A DNA stretch of 64,000 bases from an uncultured Oscillospiraceae bacterium. Its GTDB lineage: Bacteria > Bacillota > Clostridia > Oscillospirales > Oscillospiraceae. Of this stretch, positions 1 through 8,874 are shown piece after piece. Both the position numbers and the translations under genes were made by a program. The DNA lies in contig CAKTPI010000007.1 in the NCBI GenBank assembly GCA_934591635.1, positions 1-64,000 of the forward strand. Reading direction: 5' to 3'. The notes beneath the pieces are model-generated. The model worked only from the letters and a program-made list of their open reading frames with translations. It ran no database searches and was not told the origin of the DNA. The first letter of the stretch is position 1, and each line of letters opens with the position of its first letter.

Positions 1-248
1 AAATCATTAGTAATATTATATTTGCCATCCGAAAATGCGCCGGCACCGCCGAAGCCGCTCATAATGGAGCAAGTACGGCAGCCAATGCAGCTCTTTACTT
101 TCACACCGTCGATGGGGCAGCGCCGCTTTTCGAGTGCATACCCGGCCTCAAAAATGGCCACCTTCAGCTCCGGCCGCTGCTTCTTCAGTTCATACGCCGC
201 AAAAATGCCGCCAGGGCCGGCGCCTACAATGATCACATCATAATCCAA
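1..248 (-). CDS. FAD-dependent dehydrogenase, N-terminal part (runs off the window)
   Basis: Only the first 82 codons are inside the window. The protein opens with a Rossmann FAD/NAD-binding fingerprint, DVIIVGAGPGGIFAAYEL, and continues to a cysteine-bearing stretch (SCIGCRTCSIMSGFGGAGAFSDGK). This fits the uncharacterised FAD-dependent dehydrogenase family (COG2509 type) of Clostridia. I chose the TTG at 246-248 as start because a GGAGG sits about 9 bases upstream (258-262 on this strand) and the Rossmann motif begins three residues later; no ATG is in a better place. Substrate unknown. Family call fairly sure, function not. Confidence 0.75.
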   Translation of the reverse strand, partial: MDYDVIIVGAGPGGIFAAYELKKQRPELKVAIFEAGYALEKRRCPIDGVKVKSCIGCRTCSIMSGFGGAGAFSDGKYNITND

Positions 249-340
249 TTGAAGTGTCCTCCGTAAAATGGGATGCTATCATATTACAACAAGAGGTCAC
301 ATTTTTCAAGTGAATTTCCTTATTTTTCGGTTTTACTCCA

Positions 341-1804
341 TTAATTCAGCACGGCATGATGGACGCTGGGGCTATCCGTTTGCAGCGGCAGGAACTGATA
401 GCCGTTTTGAAGGCCCCACTGGATGATCTGTTCCACCGCATCCACGCTGAAGGAGTGGATATCATGCTGGAGCACCACGCAGCAGGAATTTTGCCCCACG
501 CCGTTTATCACATTCTGGTAAACCTGCCGGCTGCTTGTCGCGCCGCCGGCATCTCCGCTGTCCACATTCCAGTCGAAATAGGAAAAGCCGCAGTCCTCCA
601 CCGCCTGAGTAAGATAAGTCATAATACCGCGGCTTTTCCGGCTGATGGTATTGGAGCTTCCGCCCGGGAAACGAAGCAGCCAGGTTTGCACACCGGTAGC
701 ATCCTCAATGACCTGCTGCATCGCAAACAAATCCTGAAAATACGCCTCGGAGTCGGCATAAATCTGCTGATATCGATGGGATTGGGTATGAATGCCAATG
801 CTGTGCCCCTCGTTCACAATCCGGCGCATCAATGCAGGATAACCGGTATCCACCACAAAGAAGGTGGCTCGCACCTGATAACGCGCCAGGACATCCAAAA
901 GCCTTCCGGTATCCGGGCCGGGGCCATCGTCAAAGGTCAGATAGATGGTCTTCCCTTTGGGATAAATCGCCGCCGGGTGGGCACAAGGAACCGTTGTCAG
1001 CGTGCGCTCGGCCACCGCTTCCCTGCCGTCGCTGTCTGTCACCCGGTAGGTCAAGTGATAGGTATCCGGCTGATAACGGACAAAGGGATGATCAATGCTG
1101 ACCAGGACCTGAGCAGTCAAGTCGCCGTCCCGCAAATCCGAGGCAGAGAAACCGGGATCCGTCAGCGGCTCCCCCAAAGGAATCGTCACGCTGCCGCCGC
1201 CTGCCAGAGACAGCACCGGCGGATAATCGTCAAACACCGGAATGGTTCGTTCTGCCGTTGCCGGGTTTCCGGAGGAATCCAGCACGGTATAAATGATCTT
1301 GCCCGGCTCCTCTGTGCGGGTCACACGACCGGTAATATCTCCGTCATAGTTATCGAAAGCAGAAAAGCCCGCCTCCTGATACTGCGCGGCGGGCTGAAGC
1401 CCCGGGGGATCCGGTGCCAAGGTAATAACCGGGCTGACCGTATCCACCACGCGGACAGTCCGAACCGCTTCCGCCTCCATGCCAAGCCAACCGGCGCGAT
1501 AGCGGATCGGGAATTTCCCCAAGCGATCCGCGCTGACACTACCGGACACGGATACACCTCCCGGCACCTCAATGCCATCCTGAAGGAGAGCAGAACCAGT
1601 CAGCATTACCCGATAACCCGGGTCATGAAAGGTTTCCCCGTACTCCAGCTCCAGCGTATCACCGTTCAAAAGCTCCAGCCTCAAGTGAAATTGATTGAAA
1701 CCGAAGAACAGGCAATAGCCTAATGCCGCCAGGAAAATTACCGCCAGCAACACAAGCAGTGCAACCCACCAGCCTTTTTCGATTCCGGCAGACCCGTGTT
1801 CCAT
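341..1804 (-). CDS. Membrane-anchored polysaccharide deacetylase with Ig-like (DUF5011) repeats
   Basis: 487 residues. One N-terminal membrane segment at about 13-35 leaves the rest outside. Roughly residues 40-270 form two to three DUF5011/bacterial Ig-like domains, recognisable by the repeated YxEAGFSAFDNYDGDITGRV-like block. The C-terminal third is a NodB/CE4 deacetylase domain with TFDDGPG (metal Asp), HTQSH (metal His pair) and RFPGG motifs intact. Expected role: removing acetyl groups from cell-wall glycan at the surface. Start ATG at 1804 follows a GGAAGAG. Downstream neighbour is the FAD dehydrogenase, upstream a sugar kinase; no obvious operon logic. Confidence 0.88.
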   Translation of the reverse strand: MEHGSAGIEKGWWVALLVLLAVIFLAALGYCLFFGFNQFHLRLELLNGDTLELEYGETFHDPGYRVMLTGSALLQDGIEVPGGVSVSGSVSADRLGKFPIRYRAGWLGMEAEAVRTVRVVDTVSPVITLAPDPPGLQPAAQYQEAGFSAFDNYDGDITGRVTRTEEPGKIIYTVLDSSGNPATAERTIPVFDDYPPVLSLAGGGSVTIPLGEPLTDPGFSASDLRDGDLTAQVLVSIDHPFVRYQPDTYHLTYRVTDSDGREAVAERTLTTVPCAHPAAIYPKGKTIYLTFDDGPGPDTGRLLDVLARYQVRATFFVVDTGYPALMRRIVNEGHSIGIHTQSHRYQQIYADSEAYFQDLFAMQQVIEDATGVQTWLLRFPGGSSNTISRKSRGIMTYLTQAVEDCGFSYFDWNVDSGDAGGATSSRQVYQNVINGVGQNSCCVVLQHDIHSFSVDAVEQIIQWGLQNGYQFLPLQTDSPSVHHAVLN

Positions 1805-1853
1805 TCTTTCTCTTCCTTCCTTTTACTTTGCCGAACCGGCAAAGGATGTACCA

Positions 1854-2789
1854 TCACGCCTCCGGTACCGGAATATCCAGCCCCAACTCCCGGGGGCGGA
1901 AGCGCGGACATACGCTTTCCGCCGTGACGATCACGGAGGCAGCCAGCTGTGTGCCGATCTCGCAGGCCTGGGCAAGATTTTTCCCATAGGTCAGGCCGAT
2001 GGCTGCACCGGCGCAGAAAGCGTCACCGGCCCCGGTGGTATCCCGCACATGAACCGGCCGCGCCGGACAGTGACCAAAATTCCCCTGCTGATCTGCATAC
2101 ACCGCACCGGCGCCACCCATGGTGACAATCAGGCTGTTAATACAGGCAGCCTGTACCTTTTCGGCAATGATTTTCGCCAAAGTCTCCGGCGTTTCGGCAG
2201 AATAATCTGCTGAAAACAGGATGCCCGCTTCCTGCTGATTACATACAAAACAATCTACATTCATCAAAAAATCCCGGCGCTCCAGGGCGATATTCATGTT
2301 GGACACCACAGCAAATACCTTTTTCTGATATTTTCCGGCAAGCTTAAATACCCGCTTGACGATCTCCTTGTCCAAATCAATCTCAATGATGATGCTGTCC
2401 GCCTGACTGAAAATCTCATCTCCCTGTTCATCCAGGATTTCCGCAATTTTGGACAGATCCGGCCGCTTCGAAATGGCCGCCGCCACATCTCCGTCGTTGT
2501 TGAACACCGCAAGCCACGTGCCGATACCATCCGGAGAACGGCGAATATAGTCCGTGTTCACCTTGTGGCTCCTCAGTTTCCGCAGCACATCCTCACCGGT
2601 GGCGGTTTCATCCACCAAGCTCAGGAAGGTGGGGCGAAGCTCGCAGTTTGCAACATCCTCCGCCACATTCCGGCCAACGCCGCCGTGCACCTGCTCCACA
2701 CGCCCGGCATTTCTTCCACCCGGCGTAAACGCCGTATCAGGATACCCTTTGATGTCTACAAATATCGCACCGATAACAACGATCCCCAT
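1854..2789 (-). CDS. PfkB-family carbohydrate kinase
   Basis: About 311 residues, normal for ribokinase/PfkB kinases, which transfer phosphate from ATP to a sugar or nucleoside. The N-terminal GG motif (HGGVGRNVAEDVA) and the C-terminal DTTGAGDAF signature with the catalytic Asp are both present. The reading frame opens at 2807, but an AAGGAGA ribosome site at 2795-2802 is correctly spaced only for the ATG at 2787-2789 (MGIVVIG), which is also where family homology begins. Substrate cannot be told from sequence. No partner gene adjacent. Confidence 0.85.
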   Translation of the reverse strand: MGIVVIGAIFVDIKGYPDTAFTPGGRNAGRVEQVHGGVGRNVAEDVANCELRPTFLSLVDETATGEDVLRKLRSHKVNTDYIRRSPDGIGTWLAVFNNDGDVAAAISKRPDLSKIAEILDEQGDEIFSQADSIIIEIDLDKEIVKRVFKLAGKYQKKVFAVVSNMNIALERRDFLMNVDCFVCNQQEAGILFSADYSAETPETLAKIIAEKVQAACINSLIVTMGGAGAVYADQQGNFGHCPARPVHVRDTTGAGDAFCAGAAIGLTYGKNLAQACEIGTQLAASVIVTAESVCPRFRPRELGLDIPVPEA

Positions 2790-2892
2790 TGTAATTCTCC
2801 TTTTCATTTTTTGTTAATTATACCATGTTTCCTCTTTTTTTCAACAAAATGTTCCTGCGGAAACCCCACTTCCATCCTGGGAGAAAATGTGA

Positions 2893-2898
2893 TATAAT
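2893..2898 (+). promoter_or_regulatory. Extended -10 promoter of tex
   Basis: TGATATAAT gives a perfect TATAAT preceded by TGN, about 30 bases before the tex ATG. The -35 region is poor, as is usual for extended -10 promoters. Confidence 0.55.
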
Positions 2899-2927
2899 TA
2901 CCGCAAATTCAATGTGGAGGATTCAAA

Positions 2928-5072
2928 ATGCAGTCGATTGCTGAAATTCTGTCTCAGGAGCTGAAGCAGAAGCAAGAATATGTAGAAAACGTGATCAAAC
3001 TGATTGATGAGGGAAATACCATTCCCTTTATTGCCCGTTACCGGAAAGAAATGCACGGCACCATGGACGATACCACCCTGCGGAATCTGGAAACCAGACT
3101 GACCTATCTGCGCAATCTGGAACAGCGCCGGGAAGAAGTCAAAAAATCCATTGAAAACCAGGGGAAGCTTACCGAAGAACTGTCCGCCTCCATCGATGCC
3201 GCCCAGACCATGACCGAGGTGGAGGATCTTTACCGGCCCTACAAGCAAAAGCGCCGCACCCGCGGCTCCATCGCCCGTGAAAAAGGCCTGGCTCCTTTGG
3301 CGGAAGCAATTTTTACCCAGGATGGGCAGGCCCCTCAGGTGCTGGCACAAAATTATCTGAATGAAGAGGCCGGCATCCTAACCATTGAGGATGCGCTGGC
3401 CGGTGCCAACGACATCATTGCCGAGGATCTCTCCGACAATGCCGACATCCGGAAGGCATTGCGGGAGCTGGTCATGCGTCGGGGCAGCCTTATCTGCAAA
3501 GCCGATGACAGCGAAGCGGAAAGCGTCTACACCCTGTACTATGACTTTAATCAGCTGATTTCCCGTCTGCAGGATCACCAGATTCTGGCTATTAACCGGG
3601 GCGAGAAGGAGGGCATTCTCAAGGTCAGCATTACCCTTCCCGGCAACGAAGGAGCAGCACTGGTGTGCCGGGCAGCTCTGAAGCCCCGGCTGAATGTCTC
3701 CGCCTTTGTGCGGGCCGCTGCCGAGGATTCTTACGAGCGGTTGATTTTCCCCTCCATCCAGCGGGAGATACGCAATGAGCTGACCGACCGGGCCAGCCAG
3801 GGGGCCATTCACAATTTTGCGCTGAACCTGAAGCCCCTGCTGATGCAGCCCCCGGTAAAGGGCTTTGTCACCATGGGTCTTGACCCCGGATACCGCAACG
3901 GCTGCAAGGTTGCCGTGGTGGATGCCACAGGAAAGGTGCTGGATACCGCCGTGGTTTACCCCACCTTCAGTGAGCGGAAAAAGCAGGAGGCCATTGCCAC
4001 GCTGTCCGCCCTGATGCGCAGGCATGGCGTGAAGCACATTGCCATTGGCAACGGCACCGCCTCCCGGGAGACGGAAGCCATGGCGGTGGAAATGCTGCGC
4101 TCCTTCCCCGATGCCAGCTATGCCATCGTCAATGAGGCCGGTGCCTCAGTCTACTCCGCATCTCCCCTAGCAGCCGAGGAATTCCCCAACTATGATGTCA
4201 ATCTCCGCTCTGCCGTCTCCATTGCCCGACGCCTGCAGGATCCTTTGGCCGAGCTGGTCAAAATTGACCCCAAAGCCATCGGCGTTGGCCAGTATCAGCA
4301 TGACTGCCCCCAAAAGGAGCTGGATGCCGCACTGGGTGCCGTGGTAGAGGACTGCGTCAACGCCGTCGGTGTGGACGTCAACACCGCCTCCCGGAGCCTT
4401 TTGGAGCAGGTCTCCGGCCTCAACGGCACAACTGCGAAAAACATCGTAGCCTACCGGGAGGAAAACGGCCCCTTCACTGCCAGAAGCCAGCTGAAAAAGG
4501 TGCCAAAGCTTGGGCCGAAGGCCTTTGAGCAGTGCGCCGGCTTCCTGCGCATTCCGGAGAGCAAGGAGGTGCTGGACAACACCGGTGTACACCCGGAGAG
4601 CTACCCTGCGGCCAAAGCTCTGCTGAAGCTGCTGGATACGAAGGAATTGAGCAGCCTCCCCCAGGCGCTGGAAAACTACGGCACAGCCAAGGCAGCCGAA
4701 AACTGCGGCGTTGGCGAACCGACGCTCATAGACATTGCCAAGGAGCTGGCCAAACCCGGCCGTGATCCTCGCGATGAACTGCCCGCTCCCATCCTGCGCA
4801 AGGATGTGCTGGAGATGAAGGACTTGAAGCCCGGTATGGAACTCACCGGCACCGTCCGAAATGTCATCGATTTTGGCGTGTTTGTTGACATCGGTGTCCA
4901 TCAGGACGGTCTGGTGCATATCTCCGAGGTGTGTAATCACCGCCTGCAGCATCCCAGTGAGGCAGTAAAGGTCGGCGACATCGTCAAGGTTGTGGTACTG
5001 AGTGTAGACGAGAAGAGGCACCGTATCAGCCTCAGTATGAAGCAGGTAGGTAAAATGCAAAAGCAGGCATAA
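2928..5072 (+). CDS. tex: Tex family RNA-binding transcription accessory protein
   Basis: 714 residues, full length for Tex. Domain order is the classical one: N-terminal helix-turn-helix region, YqgF/RNase H-like core (GLDPGYRNGCKVAVVD near 320), helix-hairpin-helix (LNGTTAKNIVAYREENGPF near 505), and a C-terminal S1 RNA-binding domain starting at about LKPGMELTGTVRNVIDFGVF (near 640). Tex associates with nucleic acid and RNA polymerase and influences transcription and ribosome function. The start follows GGAGGATTCAAA. It is monocistronic by position. Confidence 0.95.
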   Translation: MQSIAEILSQELKQKQEYVENVIKLIDEGNTIPFIARYRKEMHGTMDDTTLRNLETRLTYLRNLEQRREEVKKSIENQGKLTEELSASIDAAQTMTEVEDLYRPYKQKRRTRGSIAREKGLAPLAEAIFTQDGQAPQVLAQNYLNEEAGILTIEDALAGANDIIAEDLSDNADIRKALRELVMRRGSLICKADDSEAESVYTLYYDFNQLISRLQDHQILAINRGEKEGILKVSITLPGNEGAALVCRAALKPRLNVSAFVRAAAEDSYERLIFPSIQREIRNELTDRASQGAIHNFALNLKPLLMQPPVKGFVTMGLDPGYRNGCKVAVVDATGKVLDTAVVYPTFSERKKQEAIATLSALMRRHGVKHIAIGNGTASRETEAMAVEMLRSFPDASYAIVNEAGASVYSASPLAAEEFPNYDVNLRSAVSIARRLQDPLAELVKIDPKAIGVGQYQHDCPQKELDAALGAVVEDCVNAVGVDVNTASRSLLEQVSGLNGTTAKNIVAYREENGPFTARSQLKKVPKLGPKAFEQCAGFLRIPESKEVLDNTGVHPESYPAAKALLKLLDTKELSSLPQALENYGTAKAAENCGVGEPTLIDIAKELAKPGRDPRDELPAPILRKDVLEMKDLKPGMELTGTVRNVIDFGVFVDIGVHQDGLVHISEVCNHRLQHPSEAVKVGDIVKVVVLSVDEKRHRISLSMKQVGKMQKQA

Positions 5073-5106
5073 TCCGCCGGTAAAATTGCTACATTTTCCC
5101 TCACTC

Positions 5107-5135
5107 TTGACATTATTCGTAACCTGCGATATAAT
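5107..5135 (+). promoter_or_regulatory. Sigma-70 type promoter of the LRR gene
   Basis: TTGACA at 5107-5112, 17-bp spacer, TATAAT at 5130-5135: a perfect consensus promoter 45 bases before the next ATG. Confidence 0.8.
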
Positions 5136-5180
5136 TCCAGTTAATTCAGATACGATCAATCCACGATTGGAGATTTTTCT

Positions 5181-6902
5181 ATGCGAAAATTTGCGCGTTT
5201 TGTGATTCCGGCATTGCTGGCGCTGCTGGTGATTGCCAGTGTCTTCTGGTATTTATTCATCTACGACCGTGCCTTTACCCGGGACATTCTGCTCAAGGAA
5301 GCCCGCGTAAACGATGCCCGGGGCAATTCTGCTCTCTCCGCCTGGTTCTATAAGCTGGCCTATTCCCACTCCGGCAATGATGAGGACGTGGCACTGGAAC
5401 TTGCCGGGCAGTACCGTTCTGACGGCAACTATACAAAGGCCGAGGTTTCCCTGTCCAAAGCCATCAGCGCCGCCCCCAGTGCGCAGCTGTATACCGCCTT
5501 GTGCAAGACCTATGTAGAACAGGACAAGCTGCGGGATGCGGTCGTGCTGCTTGAAAAAATCCCGGACGAAAAGATTCACGCCCAGCTGGAAGCCGCACGG
5601 CCAACGGCCCCTTCTCCCTCTCTTGCCCCGGGCTTCTACAACACCTACGCCGAAATCGAGCTGACCAGCTCCAGCGGAACCATCTACTACACCACGGATT
5701 CCGATTTTCCCAGCACAGAATCTGAACCCTATAGCGAACCCATCAAGCTTCCCCTTGGTGAGACTGTCATCCACTGCATCAGCGTGGATGACAGCGGACT
5801 TGTCAGCCCCATGAGCACCCTGGTATACACCGTTGGCGGTGTGGTAGAACCGGCGGTCTTTATGGACGCAGACGTGGAATTTGCCCTGCGAGATCAGTTG
5901 GGCATGACCCGAACCGAAGAACTGTACACCAACGATTTGTGGGCCATCACTGAATTCACCGTCCCTGCTCAAGCCTGGACGCTGGAGGATCTGTCAAAGC
6001 TGACTCATCTGGAAAGCCTGACCATTACGAATCTTCCCACCGGCAGCCTGCAAGACCTGGCAACGCTGACAGAGCTGCGCTCTCTGGACCTAAGCGGATG
6101 CCGCTTTGCCGCCTCGGAGCTTGCCGTCCTGGCAAAGCTTCCAAAGCTGGAGAAACTGGTGCTTTCCAACTGCGGCCTGAGCACTCTTGCAGATCTGGCC
6201 GAGTGCACATCTCTAACCTATCTGGATGTGAGCAACAACACCATTCGGAATCTGGAGCCGCTGACCGGGATGGAGAACCTGCAGGAACTCTACCTGAAGC
6301 TCAACGCCGTTAACTCCCTGGATATGCTCGCTTCTCTTTACAACCTGCAAAAGCTGGACATTTCCTTTAATTCCGTCAGTTCTTTAACGCCGCTGGCCCA
6401 GTGTGCAAAGCTTACCTGGCTGGATGCCTCCAACAACACCATTTCCAGCGTTAACGGCATCGCTAACTTACAGCTTCTGACCACACTGTCCCTGGACTAC
6501 AACAGTCTCAGCGATATTTCCACCTTGGGCGGGTGCATCCAGCTGAAGGAGTTAAGCTTTACCAATAACAATGTCAGCAGCATTTCCTCCCTGGCTTCGC
6601 TGAACAGTCTGGAGATTATTGACTTTTCCTATAATAACATCTCCGCCCTCCCCGACTGGTCCCAGAACAGCACCCTACGCATTGTACAGGGTACCCACAA
6701 CCATGTAAACAGCATTTATGTGCTGCGGGGCATGACGAGCCTGACCTATGTATCCATGGACTACAACAGCCTGACGGACATCAGTGCCTTGGCTGATTGC
6801 CCGAACCTGGTTCAGGTGAACGTGTACGGCAACGCAATTGCAGACGTGTCCGCCCTCACCGCTCACAGTATCATTGTCAATTATGATCCCACAATGCAGT
6901 AA
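5181..6902 (+). CDS. Membrane-anchored TPR/LRR surface protein
   Basis: 573 residues. A membrane anchor at about 7-29 is followed by TPR-like helical repeats (about 35-140), then a short beta domain of the chitobiase/beta-hexosaminidase C-terminal type (PGFYNTYAEIELTSSSGTIY, about 150-220), then 10 or more leucine-rich repeats of the 22-residue internalin type (LxxLxxLxxLxLSxN.I..) to the C-terminus. Such a layout suggests protein-protein or glycan contacts on the extracellular side. There is no LPXTG anchor. Ends before a strong terminator. The function is inferred only from architecture. Confidence 0.8.
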   Translation: MRKFARFVIPALLALLVIASVFWYLFIYDRAFTRDILLKEARVNDARGNSALSAWFYKLAYSHSGNDEDVALELAGQYRSDGNYTKAEVSLSKAISAAPSAQLYTALCKTYVEQDKLRDAVVLLEKIPDEKIHAQLEAARPTAPSPSLAPGFYNTYAEIELTSSSGTIYYTTDSDFPSTESEPYSEPIKLPLGETVIHCISVDDSGLVSPMSTLVYTVGGVVEPAVFMDADVEFALRDQLGMTRTEELYTNDLWAITEFTVPAQAWTLEDLSKLTHLESLTITNLPTGSLQDLATLTELRSLDLSGCRFAASELAVLAKLPKLEKLVLSNCGLSTLADLAECTSLTYLDVSNNTIRNLEPLTGMENLQELYLKLNAVNSLDMLASLYNLQKLDISFNSVSSLTPLAQCAKLTWLDASNNTISSVNGIANLQLLTTLSLDYNSLSDISTLGGCIQLKELSFTNNNVSSISSLASLNSLEIIDFSYNNISALPDWSQNSTLRIVQGTHNHVNSIYVLRGMTSLTYVSMDYNSLTDISALADCPNLVQVNVYGNAIADVSALTAHSIIVNYDPTMQ

Positions 6903-6920
6903 TGCATAACCCAAATTGCA

Positions 6921-6956
6921 AAATCAGCCGGTGCACGAAAAAGCACCGGCTGATTT
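6921..6956 (+). terminator. Intrinsic terminator of the LRR gene
   Basis: 14-bp perfect stem (AAATCAGCCGGTGC, 6921-6934, with its complement 6943-6956) and an 8-base loop, followed by a T-rich tail. The A/T ends make it usable on both strands. Confidence 0.8.
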
Positions 6957-7000
6957 CATTTAAACAAAAGCACATTTCCCTGGCAAAAACTTCCAAATAA

Positions 7001-7040
7001 AAAAGCATCTTCATGCTCCTTTCGGAACTTGAAGATGCTT
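7001..7040 (-). terminator. Terminator of tRNA-Asp
   Basis: AAGCATCTTCA at 7003-7013 pairs with 7030-7040; on the minus strand the stem is followed by a run of six T. Confidence 0.75.
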
Positions 7041-7116
7041 GGCGACCCGGAACGGACTCGAACCGTCGACCTCCAGCGTGACAGGCTGGCGTGCTAACCG
7101 ACTGCACCACCGGGCC
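7040..7116 (-). tRNA. tRNA-Asp (GTC)
   Basis: 77 nt including an encoded CCA. The acceptor stem GGCCCGG pairs with CCGGGTC, the anticodon loop reads CTGTCAC (anticodon GTC), and the T arm carries GGTTCGAGTCC. Its own terminator follows immediately. Confidence 0.96.
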
Positions 7117-7196
7117 ATATTCAGAACAGGATGTATTATAGCAGACTTTTTTCCGTTTGTAAAGAGACAATTTAAAAAAGATGCAGTTTCCTTAGA

Positions 7197-7227
7197 AAAA
7201 AGAAAAGCGCCTGCAAACACAGGCGCC
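7197..7227 (-). terminator. Terminator of tRNA-Gly (first copy)
   Basis: GCGCCTG/CAGGCGC stem (7207-7213 with 7220-7226) followed on the minus strand by TTTTCTTTTTT. Confidence 0.7.
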
Positions 7228-7231
7228 CTTA

Positions 7232-7307
7232 TGGAGCGGGTGACGAGGCTCGAACTCGCTACCTCCACCTTGGCAAGGTGGCGCTCTACCGGATGAGCTA
7301 CACCCGC
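7232..7307 (-). tRNA. tRNA-Gly (GCC), copy 1
   Basis: 76 nt with encoded CCA. Acceptor GCGGGTG pairs with CACCCGC and the anticodon loop TTGCCAA gives GCC. It is base-for-base identical to the copy at 8740-8815. Confidence 0.96.
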
Positions 7308-7361
7308 GGAACAGGATTTATTATAGCACAGATGCAGAATTTGTCAAGCCCTGTTTTTGAT

Positions 7362-8642
7362 TTATACGCCGAAAACCAACCAGATAAAGATATAGGCGGG
7401 AATCACCGCTGCCATGGTAAAGGGGATTCCAATGCGGAAGAAATCCTTGTTGGCCACCTGGTAGCCTTCCTTCCGCAGGATTCCGATGCCGGCAATATTG
7501 GCCGAGGCGCCAATGGGGGTGCAGTTGCCTCCCAGGGTTGCACCGGACAGGAGACCGAAATACAGCGCCGTGGAATCCACGCCCATTTCCGCCGCAATTC
7601 CGGCAATCACCGGAATCATGGTGGCTACATAGGGGATGTTGTCAATAAAGGCGGAAATCAGCACAGAGGCCCACACAATCAGCGTGTACATCAAGAACAG
7701 ATTGCCGCCGCCCAGCTTCACCAGCAGATGGGCCAAGGCATCGATCACACCTTCGTGGGTAATTCCGCCAATCATCAGGAAGAGACCAACCAGCAGCCCC
7801 AGTGTCTCAAAATCAATGGCGCGCAGGGGGCCCAGCACCGCCTTCGCCGTCTTTTTCTTGACAGCACTATAAATCAGGCCAATAAGAAGAAGTGCGCAGC
7901 AGATGATGCCGTTGGTCTCTGGCGGGAGGTTCCAGCTATCCGGGGCAAAGGAAGCGCAAATCAGCAGCACCACCATGCCCCCCAGCAAAAAGGTGGGCAT
8001 ATAGTCGCTGACTTGGGTCATCTGGCCAAAGCCATGTACCGATGCCTTCTCCTTGCGGAAGAGCACATATATAATGGCGGCAGACAGCAACGCACCCAAC
8101 TCCACTGCAAAGAAAATGGAGGGGCGGCCGTGATACCAGAAGAAATCCATGAAGGTCATATTCAAAGCCGAGCCCAGCATAATGGCCGTGGTGTCCCCCA
8201 CCAGGGTTGCCGCACCCTGAAGATTGGAGGAGACGGCAATGCAGATGATAAAAGGCACCGGATTGGTTTTCAGCTTCCTGCAAACGGCAATGGCCACCGG
8301 GGCCACCATAAGGACTGTGGCCACATTGTCTACAAAGGCAGAAATGATTCCGGCGAACAGGCTGAGGCTCACCGCCGCCCACTGGACATTGGGCACACGA
8401 CTCATCAGCATGTCCGCCATCCGTTCCGGCATACGGCTGTCAATAAACAGCTGCACCAGGCCCATGGTGCCGCCAATCATCAGAAGCACGTTAAAATCCA
8501 GGGTGCCCAGGGCATCGGAGACAGGCAGCATCCCAAACACCACAAACAGAACACCCGAAGCCAGCGCAATGTACGGCCTGGCCTTGCTGAACAGGAGCAT
8601 CAAAACATAGGTGAGTACGAACAGGAGAATTGCAGGGAGCAT
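7362..8642 (-). CDS. ArsB/NhaD-type (SLC13-like) anion permease
   Basis: 426 residues, almost entirely hydrophobic with about 11-12 membrane segments in two related halves. Each half carries the re-entrant signature (SAFVDNVATVLMVAPVAIA and SAFIDNIPYVATMIPVIAG), the hallmark of the ion transporter superfamily that includes ArsB, NhaD and CitM. Likely an ion-coupled anion transporter of the cytoplasmic membrane; substrate unknown. The open frame continues upstream to 8939 through a tRNA, so I set the start at the ATG at 8640-8642, behind AAGGAA. It sits between two identical tRNA-Gly genes. Confidence 0.85.
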   Translation of the reverse strand: MLPAILLFVLTYVLMLLFSKARPYIALASGVLFVVFGMLPVSDALGTLDFNVLLMIGGTMGLVQLFIDSRMPERMADMLMSRVPNVQWAAVSLSLFAGIISAFVDNVATVLMVAPVAIAVCRKLKTNPVPFIICIAVSSNLQGAATLVGDTTAIMLGSALNMTFMDFFWYHGRPSIFFAVELGALLSAAIIYVLFRKEKASVHGFGQMTQVSDYMPTFLLGGMVVLLICASFAPDSWNLPPETNGIICCALLLIGLIYSAVKKKTAKAVLGPLRAIDFETLGLLVGLFLMIGGITHEGVIDALAHLLVKLGGGNLFLMYTLIVWASVLISAFIDNIPYVATMIPVIAGIAAEMGVDSTALYFGLLSGATLGGNCTPIGASANIAGIGILRKEGYQVANKDFFRIGIPFTMAAVIPAYIFIWLVFGV

Positions 8643-8711
8643 AGACGGTTCCTTTCTGAATTGTGTCAATTGACATAGTTGCGAATGGTTCTTCCCCAAA
8701 AGGATATGCAA

Positions 8712-8740
8712 AAAAGCCGACCGGAAATCGGTCGGCTTTT
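8712..8740 (-). terminator. Terminator of tRNA-Gly (second copy)
   Basis: 11-bp stem (8712-8722 with 8730-8740; core AGCCGACC/GGTCGGCT) followed by T residues on the minus strand. Confidence 0.75.
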
Positions 8741-8815
8741 GGAGCGGGTGACGAGGCTCGAACTCGCTACCTCCACCTTGGCAAGGTGGCGCTCTACCGG
8801 ATGAGCTACACCCGC
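8740..8815 (-). tRNA. tRNA-Gly (GCC), copy 2
   Basis: 76 nt with encoded CCA, anticodon GCC, identical to 7232-7307. Confidence 0.96.
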
Positions 8816-8874
8816 AGGGAACAGGGCTCATTATAACGAATTTTTTCCATTTGTCAAGAGGAAATTTTGGGTGT

